Shown here one piece after another: positions 8,689 to 18,560 of a stretch of DNA of 64,000 bases (positions within the stretch are counted from its first letter, which is position 1; each line of letters opens with the position of its first letter). This DNA is from Nisaea nitritireducens (GTDB lineage Bacteria; Pseudomonadota; Alphaproteobacteria; Thalassobaculales; Thalassobaculaceae), in the NCBI RefSeq assembly GCF_014904795.1, contig NZ_JACZFS010000030.1, forward strand, positions 19,088 through 83,087, read 5' to 3'. The notes under the pieces are model-generated. The model did not search any database, was not told where the DNA came from, and saw only the letters and a list, made by a program, of their open reading frames with translations. A program made the position numbers and the translations under genes.

Positions 8689-9536
8689 TGGATCTCTCCC
8701 TCGACACCCTGCTGATGCCGTTCCGGTTCGGCTTCATGCTGAACGCCTTCTACATCTCCATACTGGTCGCGGTGCCGACGGCGCTGCTTTCCTGCTTTCT
8801 GGTGCTGAAGGGCTGGGCCCTGATGGGGGACGCGGTCAGTCATGCGGTGCTGCCCGGGATCGTGCTGGCCTATATTCTCGGCTGGCCGCTGATCATCGGC
8901 GCTTTTCTGGCCGGCATGACCTGCGCGCTCGCCACCGGCTATCTCTCACACAACAGCCGGGTGAAGCAGGACACGGTGATGGGCGTGGTGTTCTCCGGCA
9001 TGTTCGGGATCGGCATCGTGCTCTACGTCTCGATCAAGACGAACGTGCATCTCGACCATATCCTGTTCGGCAACATGCTCGGTGTCGATGCGGGCGAGCT
9101 CTGGACGGCCGGTCTGATCTCGCTGGCCGTTTCCGGCGCCATTGTCCTGAAATGGAAGGACCTGCTGCTGCACAGCTTCGATCCTGCGCAGGCCCAGGCC
9201 ATCGGCCTGCCGGTCTCCTGGTTGCATTATGGCCTGCTGGCGGCACTGTCGCTGACCATCGTCGCCACGCTCTCCGCTGCCGGACTGATCCTGGCCATCG
9301 GGCTGCTGATTTCCCCCGGCGCCATCGCTTTCCTGCTGGTGCGCCGGTTCGGCGCCATGCTGGTGGTTGCGATCGGCGTCTGCATGCTCTCCATGCTGCT
9401 CGGCACCTATCTCAGCTTCTTCATCGACAGCGCTCCCGCGCCGACCATTATCCTGATCCTGAGCGGGCTGTTCGTGATCGCCTTCGTCCGCCGGATGGTG
9501 CTGACCCGTCAGGCATCTCAGAGAAAACCTGCCTGA
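8688..9536 (+). CDS. sitD: Metal ABC transporter permease, second subunit
   Basis: Second ABC-3 family permease, 282 residues and clearly paralogous to the preceding gene. It carries the same LKGWALMGDAVSHAVLPGI segment, the LFGNMLGVD loop and the DPAQAQAIGLP coupling region. About eight membrane segments are seen. It starts inside the stop codon of sitC and ends the operon four bases before the convergent GNAT gene. Two different permeases in tandem are typical of sitABCD/yfeABCD loci rather than znuABC, supporting Mn2+/Fe2+ specificity. Confidence 0.88.
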   Translation: MDLSLDTLLMPFRFGFMLNAFYISILVAVPTALLSCFLVLKGWALMGDAVSHAVLPGIVLAYILGWPLIIGAFLAGMTCALATGYLSHNSRVKQDTVMGVVFSGMFGIGIVLYVSIKTNVHLDHILFGNMLGVDAGELWTAGLISLAVSGAIVLKWKDLLLHSFDPAQAQAIGLPVSWLHYGLLAALSLTIVATLSAAGLILAIGLLISPGAIAFLLVRRFGAMLVVAIGVCMLSMLLGTYLSFFIDSAPAPTIILILSGLFVIAFVRRMVLTRQASQRKPA

Positions 9537-9540
9537 ACGC

Positions 9541-10077
9541 CTAGCGTTCCAGTGAGGCTTCATATTCGGGCCGAAGGATGCCCATGATCCAGTCGTCATG
9601 CCTGGCGCCATCGACGAAGGCAGACTCGCGTTCGGTCCCCTCGTGCCGGAACCCGCAGGCCCGATAACACCGGATGGCGCGCTCGTTGAAGGAAAGCACG
9701 CGTAAATCCACGCGATGCAGCCTCATCTCGCCGAAAGCCTGATCCAGCACCAGACGGACCGCCGTCCGCCCTATACCGCGCCCGAGACTGCGGTCGCTGA
9801 ACAATCCGATCGCCATTCTGGCCCGTTGATCCTGCCGATTGATGTTGTCCAGCCTCGCCTCGCCGGCAAGTGCACCGTCCACCTCGATGATCCAGCCACA
9901 GGGATGATCCGCGAGCTTGCGGTACCAGGCGGAAGCTTGCTCGCGGGTCATGTCCGAATGAGTCCCGGCGCTGCCTCCGAACATACGGTTGATTTCCGCT
10001 GAATATCCAAGTGCAAGCCGGGCATCTATGTCAGATGGCCGCGGCGCACGCAGTGTTACTGAGTGCTCTGGCGTCAT
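9541..10077 (-). CDS. GNAT-family N-acetyltransferase (RimJ/RimL-like)
   Basis: A 178-residue acetyltransferase of the GNAT superfamily, RimJ/RimL type. The N-terminal strand VTLRAPRPSDID, the acetyl-CoA loop DRSLGRGIGRTAV and the C-terminal VLSFNERAIRCYRACGFRHEGTE segment are all visible. It could acetylate an amino group on a protein or small molecule, and the target is unknown. It converges with sitD and lies downstream of a strong terminator, so it is probably transcribed alone. Confidence 0.8.
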   Translation of the reverse strand: MTPEHSVTLRAPRPSDIDARLALGYSAEINRMFGGSAGTHSDMTREQASAWYRKLADHPCGWIIEVDGALAGEARLDNINRQDQRARMAIGLFSDRSLGRGIGRTAVRLVLDQAFGEMRLHRVDLRVLSFNERAIRCYRACGFRHEGTERESAFVDGARHDDWIMGILRPEYEASLER

Positions 10078-10109
10078 GGCGATATGCCGAAAATCGTACT
10101 GAAAAACAA

Positions 10110-10133
10110 AAAGGACGCTCGAAAGCGTCCTTT
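10110..10133 (-). terminator. Rho-independent terminator of the small cysteine protein gene
   Basis: A perfect 10-base stem, AAAGGACGCT / AGCGTCCTTT, with a CGAA loop (TTCG on the minus strand). On the minus strand it is followed by TTTTTGTTTTTC, a classic U-tract. It lies 23 bases past the stop of the gene at 10157-10357. Confidence 0.85.
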
Positions 10134-10156
10134 ACAAACCGTGCTTGCGCCGGACT

Positions 10157-10357
10157 TCAGTCGAGCCAGTTGGCAATCACATAAGGTGCACGATCAACCG
10201 AAACTTCCGGATGATGATGGCGATAAACCGCAACGGCGGAATTGAAGCAAATCTGCTCCTTCTGCCCCAGCATTTTCATCTGGCTATAGGCGGTTATCAC
10301 GGCCCTGTAACAGGTGTCCGTCGGCCCGCAGCCCAGTTCTTCGTCACATGAACTCAT
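10157..10357 (-). CDS. Small conserved-looking hypothetical protein with three cysteines
   Basis: A 66-residue protein with no named domain that I recognise. It contains Cys4, Cys10 and Cys16 near the N-terminus (MSSCDEELGCGP, TDTCYRAV), another Cys in EQICFNSAV, and a histidine run in AVYRHHHPEVS. The ATG at 10357 is preceded by GGAACAGATC, and an in-frame TTG lies at 10375. Reality is supported by protein-like composition and by the strong terminator directly downstream. Cysteine plus histidine content suggests metal or redox chemistry, but nothing more can be said. Confidence 0.6.
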   Translation of the reverse strand: MSSCDEELGCGPTDTCYRAVITAYSQMKMLGQKEQICFNSAVAVYRHHHPEVSVDRAPYVIANWLD

Positions 10358-10562
10358 GATCTGTTCCAACAACAATCACTGTCCGATTACACCGGCAGGA
10401 TATGATTCCGCCCCCGGAACGCAAGAAAAATCTTTTGTCTTTCAACAAACTAGAACGATTCTAAGAATCAATCTGTGAAGTTGAAAATTCGATAGAGGCC
10501 TAAAATGGTCTTATTTCAATGCATTATACTGCATCTACCAATCGCGCACGCTGTCCGCCCAT
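10358..10562. other. AT-rich intergenic stretch
   Basis: No gene is seen here. The stretch is markedly AT-rich for this genome (10420-10530) and probably carries the promoter of the small minus-strand gene at 10157. Together with the epimerase relic it makes up the approximately 380-base space before the Fe-S scaffold gene. Confidence 0.5.
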
Positions 10563-10735
10563 CACCTGCCCCGAAATGTCCTGCATATCTTATTGCAGGC
10601 TCCAGTCCGGAAAGTGACCCTTGAACTTGGAAATATCAGCGATCCAGCAGATATGATCCCAAGCGCGATTCTTCTCCGAACAGGACCAGTTGAAACGCTT
10701 GCCGGTGAACTTCCAGCATCGAGCAATTGGCGCAG
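10563..10735 (-). pseudogene. Decayed C-terminus of an NAD-dependent sugar epimerase
   Basis: On the minus strand one frame reads TGKRFNWSCSEKNRAW then DHICWIADISKFKGHFPDW and SLQ-stop. This matches the end of NAD-dependent epimerases of the CDP-paratose epimerase type (usual pattern RIGDH-I-W-I-S-D-x-S-K-F-x-x-H-Y-P-x-W). Just upstream, a different frame reads NCANCSMLE, matching the preceding N-S-C-S-M-L-E-A motif, so a frameshift and small deletion separate the two. After the TAA (10592-10590) the frame continues DMQDI, as the family does, so the stop probably replaced a tyrosine codon. Nothing upstream of the relic remains; it abuts the stop codon of the next gene. Confidence 0.6.
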
Positions 10736-10736
10736 T

Positions 10737-11165
10737 TTATGATTTGGTATTCAGAGCCCTGACCGAAGCATCCAGCGCCAGCAACATGGAGCTGTGCCGG
10801 TTGGCCAAAGACCGTGCGGACTGCAACAAGCCAAGTTCCGCAAAACTTCCAACGGGGACCGGGCCGTCCTCTTTCAGCATCGCGCGCATTTCGTCGCGGG
10901 CCTGCTCTACCTCGGCGGACGAACGGCCGACAATCGCACGAGCCACGATAGAGGCCGCCGCGGAGCCGAGAGCACAGGCATCGACCTTCTGCGCATAATC
11001 CACGATCAGGCCGTCCTCGACCTTCAGGTAGACACTGATTTCACTCCCGCAGGCCCGGCTGACCGCTTCACCCTTGTGGGTCGCGTCCGGCAATTTACCG
11101 AGCCGCGGAATATCAGCCGCGTAGGCAAGGATCTTTTCCTGATAGATCGCGTCGATACCGCTCAC
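10737..11165 (-). CDS. IscU/NifU-like iron-sulfur scaffold protein
   Basis: A 142-residue protein with the NifU-N/IscU fold. Cys39 (RACGSEI) and Cys64 (DACALGSAA) correspond to the first two cluster-ligating cysteines. The third, usually in a RHxCxLL context, appears as RHSSMLLALDA with serine, so the cluster site is incomplete or uses another ligand. Eleven bases separate it from sufE upstream, so the two are probably cotranscribed and act together in Fe-S assembly. The epimerase relic lies immediately downstream. Confidence 0.75.
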   Translation of the reverse strand: MSGIDAIYQEKILAYAADIPRLGKLPDATHKGEAVSRACGSEISVYLKVEDGLIVDYAQKVDACALGSAAASIVARAIVGRSSAEVEQARDEMRAMLKEDGPVPVGSFAELGLLQSARSLANRHSSMLLALDASVRALNTKS

Positions 11166-11176
11166 GAGACTGACCC

Positions 11177-11626
11177 TTATCCGCCACCGGCGGCGCGCGC
11201 CTCGGCCTTGATCTTGGTCAGCATCGCGCCGAGACCGTTCTTGCGGGTCGGGCTCAGATGCTCCTCAAGACCAACCTCACGGATGAAATCCGGCTCCGTC
11301 GCCAGAATCTCGTCCGCAGTCCGGTTGCTGTAAATGCGCAGGATGATAGCGATCAGGCCGGAAACGATGGCGGCATCGCTGATGGCCTTGAACACCAGCC
11401 GGTCGCCGTGTCGCTCCCCAACCAGCCAGACCTGGCTTTGACAGCCTTTCAGCTTGAACTCATCACGCTGGAATTCCTCATCCAGCGGCGGCAGCTTGCG
11501 CCCGAGATCAATCAGATACTGATAACGGTCCATCCAGTCGTCAAAGAAGGCGAACTCGGAAATCAGCTCTTCCTGTTCCTCGGCGATGGAGCGTTCCGGA
11601 GCCGGTATGTCGATTTCAGCAGCCAT
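11177..11626 (-). CDS. sufE: SufE-family cysteine desulfurase activator
   Basis: SufE accepts persulfide sulfur from a SufS-type desulfurase and passes it to the Fe-S scaffold. The protein has 149 residues, with the acceptor Cys62 in the conserved KLKGCQSQVW loop and the family segments FFDDWMDRYQYLIDLG and LSPTRKNGL. ATG at 11626 is preceded by AGGAAG at good spacing; a longer frame begins with TTG at 11644. It pairs with the scaffold gene downstream. No sufBCDS is present, so this is a detached accessory pair. Confidence 0.9.
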   Translation of the reverse strand: MAAEIDIPAPERSIAEEQEELISEFAFFDDWMDRYQYLIDLGRKLPPLDEEFQRDEFKLKGCQSQVWLVGERHGDRLVFKAISDAAIVSGLIAIILRIYSNRTADEILATEPDFIREVGLEEHLSPTRKNGLGAMLTKIKAEARAAGGG

Positions 11627-11741
11627 GTCTCTTCCTGTGTTCAATCTGGTTTCGACTTGGCGCGGAACCGGTGCCTTGTCAACTTCAGGGCGTAAGAAAG
11701 CCCTTATTGATCGGCGAAGACCTGCTGAAAACCGAATTCAG

Positions 11742-12776
11742 TCATCCGGCTTCCGGCGACTGTGACAAGCCGAATGTCTGCAACAACCGGTCGGCGGCTG
11801 CGCTCGCGGTTTGGCGACTGCCAGCGACATCGGCTTCGAGATCAGCCACAAGGGCGCGAACAGCCTCGTCTTCCTCGAAGCGTGCCATCAGCCGCTCCCG
11901 GACCATGGACCACATCCAGCGCACCTGCTGGTCCTGGCGTTTTTTCTGGAACTCCCCGGTACCGGTGAGTGTCTCCCTGTGCCGTTCGATCTCGGCCAGG
12001 ATATCGGCGAGACCGTCCCCGCCAAGCGCACTGCAGGTCGTCACCGGCGGCTGCCAGTTCGGGCTGGCAGGTTTCATGATCTCCAACGCCCGGCGATATT
12101 CCGCGGCAGCACGCCGGGCGCGCGACTTGACCTCGCCATCCGCCTTGTTGACCGCGATCATGTCCGCGATCTCCAGCACGCCCTTCTTGATGCCCTGCAA
12201 CTCGTCCCCGGCGCCGGGCAGCATCAGGACGAGAAAGAAATCCACCATCTCGGCGACCACGGTCTCCGACTGGCCGACTCCGACCGTCTCCACCAGCACA
12301 TGGTCGAAGCCGGCAGCCTCGCAGATCACCATGGTCTCGCGAGTCGCGCGGGCCACCCCGCCAAGCGTTCCCGCCGACGGGCTTGGCCGGATATAGGCAT
12401 CGGGATCGCGCCCGAGCTCCTGCATACGGGTCTTGTCGCCAAGAATCGAGCCACCGGTGCGGTTGCTCGACGGATCCACCGCCAGCACCGCGACCTTGTG
12501 GCCGGAGCCGGTCAGCATCTTGCCTAAAGCCTCGATGAAGGTGCTCTTGCCGACCCCCGGCACGCCAGTGATACCGATCCGCCGCGCGGCACCGGAAAAA
12601 GGGAGAAGCGCCTGCAAGACGTCCTGCGCCTGCCTCCGGTGTGCCGGATTCCGGCTTTCGATCAGGGTAATGGCGCGCGCCAGCACGGCGCGGTCGCCCG
12701 CACGGACGCCTGAGACATAATCGCCGGTACTCATCTGGCGTCGCTTCGTTACCGCGACGGTTTTCTGAGACGTCAT
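11742..12776 (-). CDS. meaB: Methylmalonyl-CoA mutase-associated GTPase MeaB
   Basis: G3E-family GTPase of 344 residues that gates cobalamin delivery to, and protects, methylmalonyl-CoA mutase. Walker A is GVPGVGKST (71-79), the Mg site lies in VDPSSNRTGGSILGDKTRM, switch II follows LVETVGVGQSE, and NKAD gives guanine specificity. The C-terminal dimerisation arm is present. It starts 26 bases after the mutase large subunit stop and is clearly part of that operon. The start could also be an internal ATG at 12734. Confidence 0.93.
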   Translation of the reverse strand: MTSQKTVAVTKRRQMSTGDYVSGVRAGDRAVLARAITLIESRNPAHRRQAQDVLQALLPFSGAARRIGITGVPGVGKSTFIEALGKMLTGSGHKVAVLAVDPSSNRTGGSILGDKTRMQELGRDPDAYIRPSPSAGTLGGVARATRETMVICEAAGFDHVLVETVGVGQSETVVAEMVDFFLVLMLPGAGDELQGIKKGVLEIADMIAVNKADGEVKSRARRAAAEYRRALEIMKPASPNWQPPVTTCSALGGDGLADILAEIERHRETLTGTGEFQKKRQDQQVRWMWSMVRERLMARFEEDEAVRALVADLEADVAGSRQTASAAADRLLQTFGLSQSPEAG

Positions 12777-12802
12777 CTAATCCACGCGAACAGGGTGAAG
12801 GC

Positions 12803-14959
12803 TCACGCCGCCTCGACCGAATGGCCGAGCACTTCGCCGATCTTCGCGATCAGGTCCACCGCCGCATCGCTGATCACGGTGCCCGGCGGGAAGATCGCCT
12901 TGGCGCCGGCTTCATAGAGCGCATCGTAATCCTGCGGCGGCACCACGCCTCCGACGACAATCAGGATATCCTCGCGCCCGAGCTTCTCCAGCTCCGCTTT
13001 CAGGGCCGGAACCAGCGTCAAGTGACCCGCGGCAAGCGAGCTGGCGCCGATCACATGCACATCGTTTTCCACCGCCTGCCGCGCCGCCTCTTCCGGGGTC
13101 TGGAACAGCGGGCCGATATCGACGTCGAAACCGAGATCGGCAAAAGCCGAGGCAATCACCTTCTGACCCCGGTCATGACCGTCCTGCCCCATCTTGGCGA
13201 TCAGGATACGCGGACGGCGACCTTCGACTGCTTCGAACGCCTTCACAGCCTTCAGCACACGCTCCACGGATTCGGCGCCCTTGCCGACTTCACTTGCATA
13301 TACGCCTGACACGGTCTTCACCTCCGCGACATGCCGTCCATAAACTTTCTCAAGCGCATCAGAAATCTCACCGACCGTCGCCCGCGCCCGCGCCGCATCA
13401 ACGGCGAGTTCGAGCAGGTTACCTTCACCGGAGCCGGCCGACTCGGTCAACCGATCCAGCATGCGCCGGGTTTCGCTCTCGTCGCGCTCGGCCCGCAGCC
13501 GTTCCAGCTTCTCGAGCTGCTGGCGGCGCACCGACTGATTGTCGACCCGCAGCACCTCGACATTGTCGAGCTCGTCCGTGCGGTACTTGTTCACCCCGAC
13601 GATGGTCTGCCGGCCACTGTCGATCCTAGCCTGGGTGCGGGCAGCGGCTTCCTCGATCCGCATTTTCGGGATACCGGCCTCAATCGCCTTGGCCATGCCG
13701 CCGAAGCTTTCGACTTCCTCAATATGCGCCCAGGCACGCTGGGCCAGATCGTGGGTCAGCCGTTCGACATAATAACTGCCGCCCCAAGGATCGATGACAT
13801 TGCAGGTGCCAGTTTCCTGTTGGATCAGCAGCTGGGTGTTACGGGCAATCCGGGCGGAGAAATCCGTCGGCAGGGCCAGCGCCTCATCCAGCGCGTTGGT
13901 GTGCAGGGACTGGGTATGGCCGTGCGTTGCCGCCAGCGCCTCGACGCAGGTTCGGACCGAGTTATTGAACACGTCCTGCGCGGTCAGCGACCAGCCGGAG
14001 GTCTGGCAATGGGTCCGCAGGCTAAGGCTTTTCGGGCTTTTCGGGTCGAACTGCTTCATAAGCCGGGCCCAGAGCAGGCGCGCGGCCCGCATCTTGGCGA
14101 CTTCCATGAAGAAGTTCATGCCGATGGCCCAGAAGAAGGAGAGCCGCGGCGCGAACGCATCGATGCCGAGCCCGGCTTCCATGCCCGCGCGGGCATATTG
14201 CACCCCGTCCGCCAGCGTGTAGGCCAGCTCCAGATCGGCCGTCGCTCCCGCTTCCTGCATGTGATAGCCGGAAATGCTGATCGAGTTGAAACGCGGCATT
14301 TTCGTCGACGTATAGCCAAAGATGTCGGAGATGATCCGCATCGAGGGTGAGGGCGGGTAGATGTAGGTGTTGCGGACCATGAACTCCTTCAGAATGTCGT
14401 TCTGAATGGTGCCGCTGAGCTTTTCCGGGGAAACGCCCTGTTCTTCCGCCGCGAGGATATAGAGCGCCATGACCGGCAGCACGGCGCCGTTCATCGTCAT
14501 CGACACACTCATCTGGTCGAGCGGGATGCCATCGAAGAGTTGGCGCATGTCGAGAATGCTGTCGATCGCGACCCCGGCCATGCCGACATCGCCGACGACG
14601 CGCGGATGATCGCTGTCATAGCCACGGTGGGTTGCCAGATCGAACGCGACCGAAAGGCCCTTCTGACCGGCCGCGAGATTACGGCGGTAGAACGCGTTCG
14701 ACTGCTCCGCCGTGGAGAAACCGGCATATTGCCGGACCGTCCAGGGCTTGTTCACATACATGGTCGGGTAAGGCCCGCGCAGGAACGGCGGCAGGCCGGG
14801 CCAGGTCTTCAGGAAATCGAGGCCCTCGATATCCTCCGCCGTGTAGAGCGGCTTGACCGCAATACGTTCCGGGGTCTCCCAGACGGAGCTGTCCGCAGCA
14901 GATCCGCCAGTCGCGGGTTTGCCGAGAGAGACGGTCGAGAAATCGGGTATCGTGCTCAT
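12803..14959 (-). CDS. mutB: Methylmalonyl-CoA mutase large (catalytic) subunit
   Basis: Adenosylcobalamin-dependent isomerase converting (R)-methylmalonyl-CoA to succinyl-CoA in propionate and branched-chain catabolism. It has 718 residues with an N-terminal TIM barrel ([29 protein letters not shown]) and a C-terminal cobalamin domain with DGHDRG, the D-x-H-x-x-G lower-ligand motif. Length and order are canonical. It overlaps the small-subunit gene by four bases (ATGA), implying coupled translation, and is followed by meaB. Confidence 0.95.
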   Translation of the reverse strand: MSTIPDFSTVSLGKPATGGSAADSSVWETPERIAVKPLYTAEDIEGLDFLKTWPGLPPFLRGPYPTMYVNKPWTVRQYAGFSTAEQSNAFYRRNLAAGQKGLSVAFDLATHRGYDSDHPRVVGDVGMAGVAIDSILDMRQLFDGIPLDQMSVSMTMNGAVLPVMALYILAAEEQGVSPEKLSGTIQNDILKEFMVRNTYIYPPSPSMRIISDIFGYTSTKMPRFNSISISGYHMQEAGATADLELAYTLADGVQYARAGMEAGLGIDAFAPRLSFFWAIGMNFFMEVAKMRAARLLWARLMKQFDPKSPKSLSLRTHCQTSGWSLTAQDVFNNSVRTCVEALAATHGHTQSLHTNALDEALALPTDFSARIARNTQLLIQQETGTCNVIDPWGGSYYVERLTHDLAQRAWAHIEEVESFGGMAKAIEAGIPKMRIEEAAARTQARIDSGRQTIVGVNKYRTDELDNVEVLRVDNQSVRRQQLEKLERLRAERDESETRRMLDRLTESAGSGEGNLLELAVDAARARATVGEISDALEKVYGRHVAEVKTVSGVYASEVGKGAESVERVLKAVKAFEAVEGRRPRILIAKMGQDGHDRGQKVIASAFADLGFDVDIGPLFQTPEEAARQAVENDVHVIGASSLAAGHLTLVPALKAELEKLGREDILIVVGGVVPPQDYDALYEAGAKAIFPPGTVISDAAVDLIAKIGEVLGHSVEAA

Positions 14960-16881
14960 TGTTCGATCACTCCCAATCCGGCTGCCAGATCGCGAAGGGT
15001 AGCGAGTGTCTGGTCACCGACATAGATGAAACCGTCGATCCCCGCTGCCCGCCAGGCATCTTCGTTATCGCCGGGGCGCCCCGCGAGAAGAATGCGCTCC
15101 GCACCGGATTTCTTCAGGACTTCGGCAGTTTCCACCGCAGCCTCGCCATAAATTTTATCAGACGAGCAAAGAACCGCAAAACGGCAGCCGCTCTTTTCAA
15201 ATGCGGCTCCCAGATCACCACCGCCGGTTTCCGCCGGAATGCTTTCGATACCGCCTGCCGCGAAATAGTTCTGCGCGAACGTTCCCCGCGCCGTGTAATC
15301 CGCCGGCGTGCCGAGATTGAGCTGGAATATCCGGGGACGTGCGCCTGATTTCTCAAGCGCCGCATCGCTCGCGGCCCGCAGGGCTTCAAACCCTTCGCCG
15401 AGCGTGTGCCGGGCCAGCGGCGCCATCTCCACACCGGCTTTCGCACGGTCCGGCAGAGGACCTTGACCAAGGGCCCCGCGTAGCGCGTCCCGGTCACACA
15501 CGACGCCTACCGCCGTTTCCTCACTCAAGTTCGGGAAGGTGCTGACGCCGGTGACCTCGTCCTTGCGACGGGCGAGGTTCCGTTCCCGTTCGGCCCAGCC
15601 ATCGGCAACCATCGAAGCAACCCGGCCAGAGGCAAGCGCGGCGACCATGCCGCCATCAGCCTCGATGGATTGCAGGATATCCCATGCCCGGACCGCATAT
15701 TCGTCGCTGAGCGTTTCCACATACCAGGACCCGCCCGCCGGATCGGTCACGCGATGCAGGCCGGACTCTTCCATCAGGATGATCTGGGTATTGCGGGCAA
15801 TGCGGCGGGCGAAGCCATCCGGCAAGCCGACCGCATGATCGTAAGGCAGCACCGTCAGACTGTCCGCCCCGCCGACACCGGCGGCGAAGGTCGAGACCGT
15901 GGCGCGCAGCATGTTGACCCAGACATCCCGCCCGGCAATGGCACGCTCGGCCGTAACCACATGCAGACTCATCGGAGCTTCTACGGGGTCGGCCCCGGAA
16001 GCCTCAAGCACCCGCGCCCAAAGCCGCCGTGCCGCGCGCAGCTTGCCAATGCCCTGAAAGACATCAACGCCGAGCGCGAAGGTGAATTCGATCTGCTTTG
16101 CGGCTGAGGCGACATCAAGTCCGGCTGCGGTCAGCGCACGCAGATAAGCAATGCCGGTCGCCATCGCGAAGGCCAGATCCTGCACTTCGTTGGCGCCCGC
16201 TTCGTAATACGGTGCGGTATCGACCGCTACGGATCGCACCTTCGGATGACTTGCCGCCGTCCGTTTGGCAATCTCCGCCATTTCCGCAAGAGCATCTTCC
16301 GCCGTCTTCGGCAGCCAGCCTTCCCGGGCCAGCGTGCCCAGAGGATCGATCCGAAAACTGCCGGAAACCTCTCCCGCATCGCAGCCGCGGCGGGCCCAAA
16401 GAGCTTCCAGCATGGAGGAGACAGCAGGCGCATAAGCGCCCGCGTCCAGCGCGACCGGCGCCATGTTCAGATGAACGCCGGCAAGTGCCTTGTCGAGATC
16501 GTCGACCGAACCAACGACCACACCCTCCACGCCAGGCCGGTCGACCCGCAGCAGAACCGAGGTCGCGCCGCGCTCCAGATCCTGTTTTGCCGTCTTGGCA
16601 ACCTCCGCCGGATCGCCATGCGCCTGCATCTGCCGCACGTCCCAGCCGGTCTCGGTCCGGTCGCCGCCCGGAGTTGGCGCCGTTCTTCCGGCCGGTACAT
16701 CCTCACCGGTATAGATCGGCTGCAGCTTCAGTCCTTCATAGGTCTGACGGGTCAGAACCTTGTCGAACGACGCGCCTTTCAGGGCCGCTTCGACAGCACT
16801 CATCCAGGCTTCACGAGACGTTTCGGGAAATTCCTCCGCGAGCGTCATCAAGGTTTCTTCATCCAGGGTCTTCATCGCCAT
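14956..16881 (-). CDS. mutA: Methylmalonyl-CoA mutase small subunit
   Basis: Non-catalytic partner of the heterodimeric mutase, 641 residues. The barrel region is recognisable ([32 protein letters not shown]), and the C-terminal B12-like domain lacks the D-x-H-x-x-G motif, as is normal for this subunit. ATG at 16881 has GAGG six bases upstream. It is the first gene of the mutA-mutB-meaB operon, with about 200 bases of divergent intergenic sequence before the GT39 gene. No methylmalonyl-CoA epimerase or propionyl-CoA carboxylase is in the window. Confidence 0.92.
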   Translation of the reverse strand: MAMKTLDEETLMTLAEEFPETSREAWMSAVEAALKGASFDKVLTRQTYEGLKLQPIYTGEDVPAGRTAPTPGGDRTETGWDVRQMQAHGDPAEVAKTAKQDLERGATSVLLRVDRPGVEGVVVGSVDDLDKALAGVHLNMAPVALDAGAYAPAVSSMLEALWARRGCDAGEVSGSFRIDPLGTLAREGWLPKTAEDALAEMAEIAKRTAASHPKVRSVAVDTAPYYEAGANEVQDLAFAMATGIAYLRALTAAGLDVASAAKQIEFTFALGVDVFQGIGKLRAARRLWARVLEASGADPVEAPMSLHVVTAERAIAGRDVWVNMLRATVSTFAAGVGGADSLTVLPYDHAVGLPDGFARRIARNTQIILMEESGLHRVTDPAGGSWYVETLSDEYAVRAWDILQSIEADGGMVAALASGRVASMVADGWAERERNLARRKDEVTGVSTFPNLSEETAVGVVCDRDALRGALGQGPLPDRAKAGVEMAPLARHTLGEGFEALRAASDAALEKSGARPRIFQLNLGTPADYTARGTFAQNYFAAGGIESIPAETGGGDLGAAFEKSGCRFAVLCSSDKIYGEAAVETAEVLKKSGAERILLAGRPGDNEDAWRAAGIDGFIYVGDQTLATLRDLAAGLGVIEQ

Positions 16882-17083
16882 GGTCGCCTCTTTGTCACGC
16901 TATTGCGTTTGTCCTACTGGGTTGCAGCGGCTTCGGCAAGAAACTCCGGCTGCGGGTTCTGCCGATCCTGACAGAGGTCAATTTACCGCCCCGCACCGAT
17001 TCCCGATTGTTTCGGACGCGCGCCTCGGCTAAGGCGTGGCATCTCCGGCACGCAAGGCCGGCGCGCAAGGAAAGCATCGACGC

Positions 17084-18553
17084 ATGCCAACCGTGATCAA
17101 AGACGACAACCGCCCCTACTTCCTGTGGCTCCTCCTCGCCGTCGCGGCACTGACCGCGCTCCGGCTGGCGGTTCTTGCAGGCAGCGGGCTCGGCCTGCAT
17201 GGCGATGAGGCGCAATACTGGTCGTGGAGCCGCGATCTCGAATGGGGCTACTACACAAAGCCGCCGTTGATCGCTTTCATCATTGCCGGGGCGCAATCGC
17301 TCTGTGGCGATACAACAGCCTGCATCCGCGCGCCCTCGCCCCTGCTGCATGCCGGAACGGCACTCGCCATCTACGGTATTGCCGAGACCCTGACAGGGAG
17401 CAGGAAAGCTGGGTTCTGGTCCGGGCTGAGTTTCGCGACGCTTCCGGCTGTCTCTCTCTCCAGCTTGCTGATCTCGACCGACGTGCCGCTGCTCTTTCTC
17501 TGGGCTGTGGCCATGCTGGCCTTCGTCCGCAGCCTGAAAAGCGATGCACCCGGATGGCCTCTGCTGCTCGGCCTCGCCCTCGGTGCCGGGTTCCTCGCCA
17601 AATATGCCATGGCCTATTTCATCCTCGGTCTGGTCCTGTTCACACTGATTACGCCCGCATACCGGTCCTGGCTGACAAGCCGGAAGCCGCTGGTCGCGCT
17701 CGTCATCATGCTTGCCGTGTTCGCGCCGAACCTGATCTGGAATTTCGAGTCCGGCTGGGTGACCTTCACGCACGTCAAAGACAACACCAACCTGAAGGGC
17801 GACCTGTTCCATTTCGGAAAAATGCTGGAATTCGTCGGCAGCCAGGCCGGTGTCTTCGGGCCGGTGCTTTTCCTCGCCCTGCTCTGGCGCCTCGCCGTGC
17901 TGCGCCGGGACCCGGCGGCGCAAATGGAAAAGCTGCTGCTGTGTTTCTCCCTGCCAGTGCTGCTGATCATCACCGGCCAGTCCTTCCTCAGCCGGGCGAA
18001 CGCCAACTGGGCGGCCACGGCTTATGTCGCGGCAACGATCCTGGTTGTGTGTTGGCTGCTCAAGCGCGACCGCCTGAAGCTTGTTGTCGCCGGTATCGGC
18101 ATCAATCTCACGGCCGCCGCCGTGCTTGGCTTCTTCTTCCTCGACCTGCCCGGCGTTGATGTGCCGCTGAAGAAAGATCCGCTACGCCGCCTGCGCGCAT
18201 GGGATCAGGTAGCGGACCAGCTACGCCCAGTCCTCGCGGCACATCCAGAGGCCGTCTGGCTGACCGAAGACCGCAAGACCATGGCTTCCCTGCTCTATGC
18301 CCTGCGCGATCTCGAGCGCCGCCCGAAGATGTGGGACTATGACGGCCATCCGGACCATCACTACGAGCTGACGGAACGGTATCTGCCGGAACCGGGGGAC
18401 ACGGTGCTGCTGGTCGCGAAATGGGACAATCCGTTTCCGATTCTGGAGCGGTTCGGAGACGTTACGGAGCTGTCCCCAATCGAAGTGCATACAGGCGAAA
18501 AGACGACACGCCGCCTGCACCTCTTCTACCTGATTGAACCCAAAATCAATTGA
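17084..18553 (+). CDS. GT39-family (ArnT/PMT-like) membrane glycosyltransferase
   Basis: Polytopic membrane protein of 489 residues resembling GT39/GT83 transferases that move a sugar from a polyprenyl-phosphate donor to lipid A or protein on the periplasmic side. The first periplasmic loop has HGDEAQYWSW (His39, Asp41, Glu42), with the catalytic acidic pair, and YYTKPPL follows. About ten membrane segments precede a soluble tail (320-489). ATG at 17084 was preferred to 17036 because it lies just before the first membrane helix and follows GGAAAG. It converges with the methyltransferase gene, with seven bases between. Confidence 0.8.
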   Translation: MPTVIKDDNRPYFLWLLLAVAALTALRLAVLAGSGLGLHGDEAQYWSWSRDLEWGYYTKPPLIAFIIAGAQSLCGDTTACIRAPSPLLHAGTALAIYGIAETLTGSRKAGFWSGLSFATLPAVSLSSLLISTDVPLLFLWAVAMLAFVRSLKSDAPGWPLLLGLALGAGFLAKYAMAYFILGLVLFTLITPAYRSWLTSRKPLVALVIMLAVFAPNLIWNFESGWVTFTHVKDNTNLKGDLFHFGKMLEFVGSQAGVFGPVLFLALLWRLAVLRRDPAAQMEKLLLCFSLPVLLIITGQSFLSRANANWAATAYVAATILVVCWLLKRDRLKLVVAGIGINLTAAAVLGFFFLDLPGVDVPLKKDPLRRLRAWDQVADQLRPVLAAHPEAVWLTEDRKTMASLLYALRDLERRPKMWDYDGHPDHHYELTERYLPEPGDTVLLVAKWDNPFPILERFGDVTELSPIEVHTGEKTTRRLHLFYLIEPKIN

Positions 18554-18560
18554 GACCAGA

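Noticed and set aside
10690..10998. Plus-strand 102-residue frame near the Fe-S scaffold
   Set aside because: Antisense to the scaffold gene and the epimerase relic, which explain the sequence better.
16098..17096. 332-residue plus-strand open frame over the mutase small subunit
   Set aside because: Antisense to a canonical mutase subunit and rich in Arg/Pro/Ser, typical of shadow frames.
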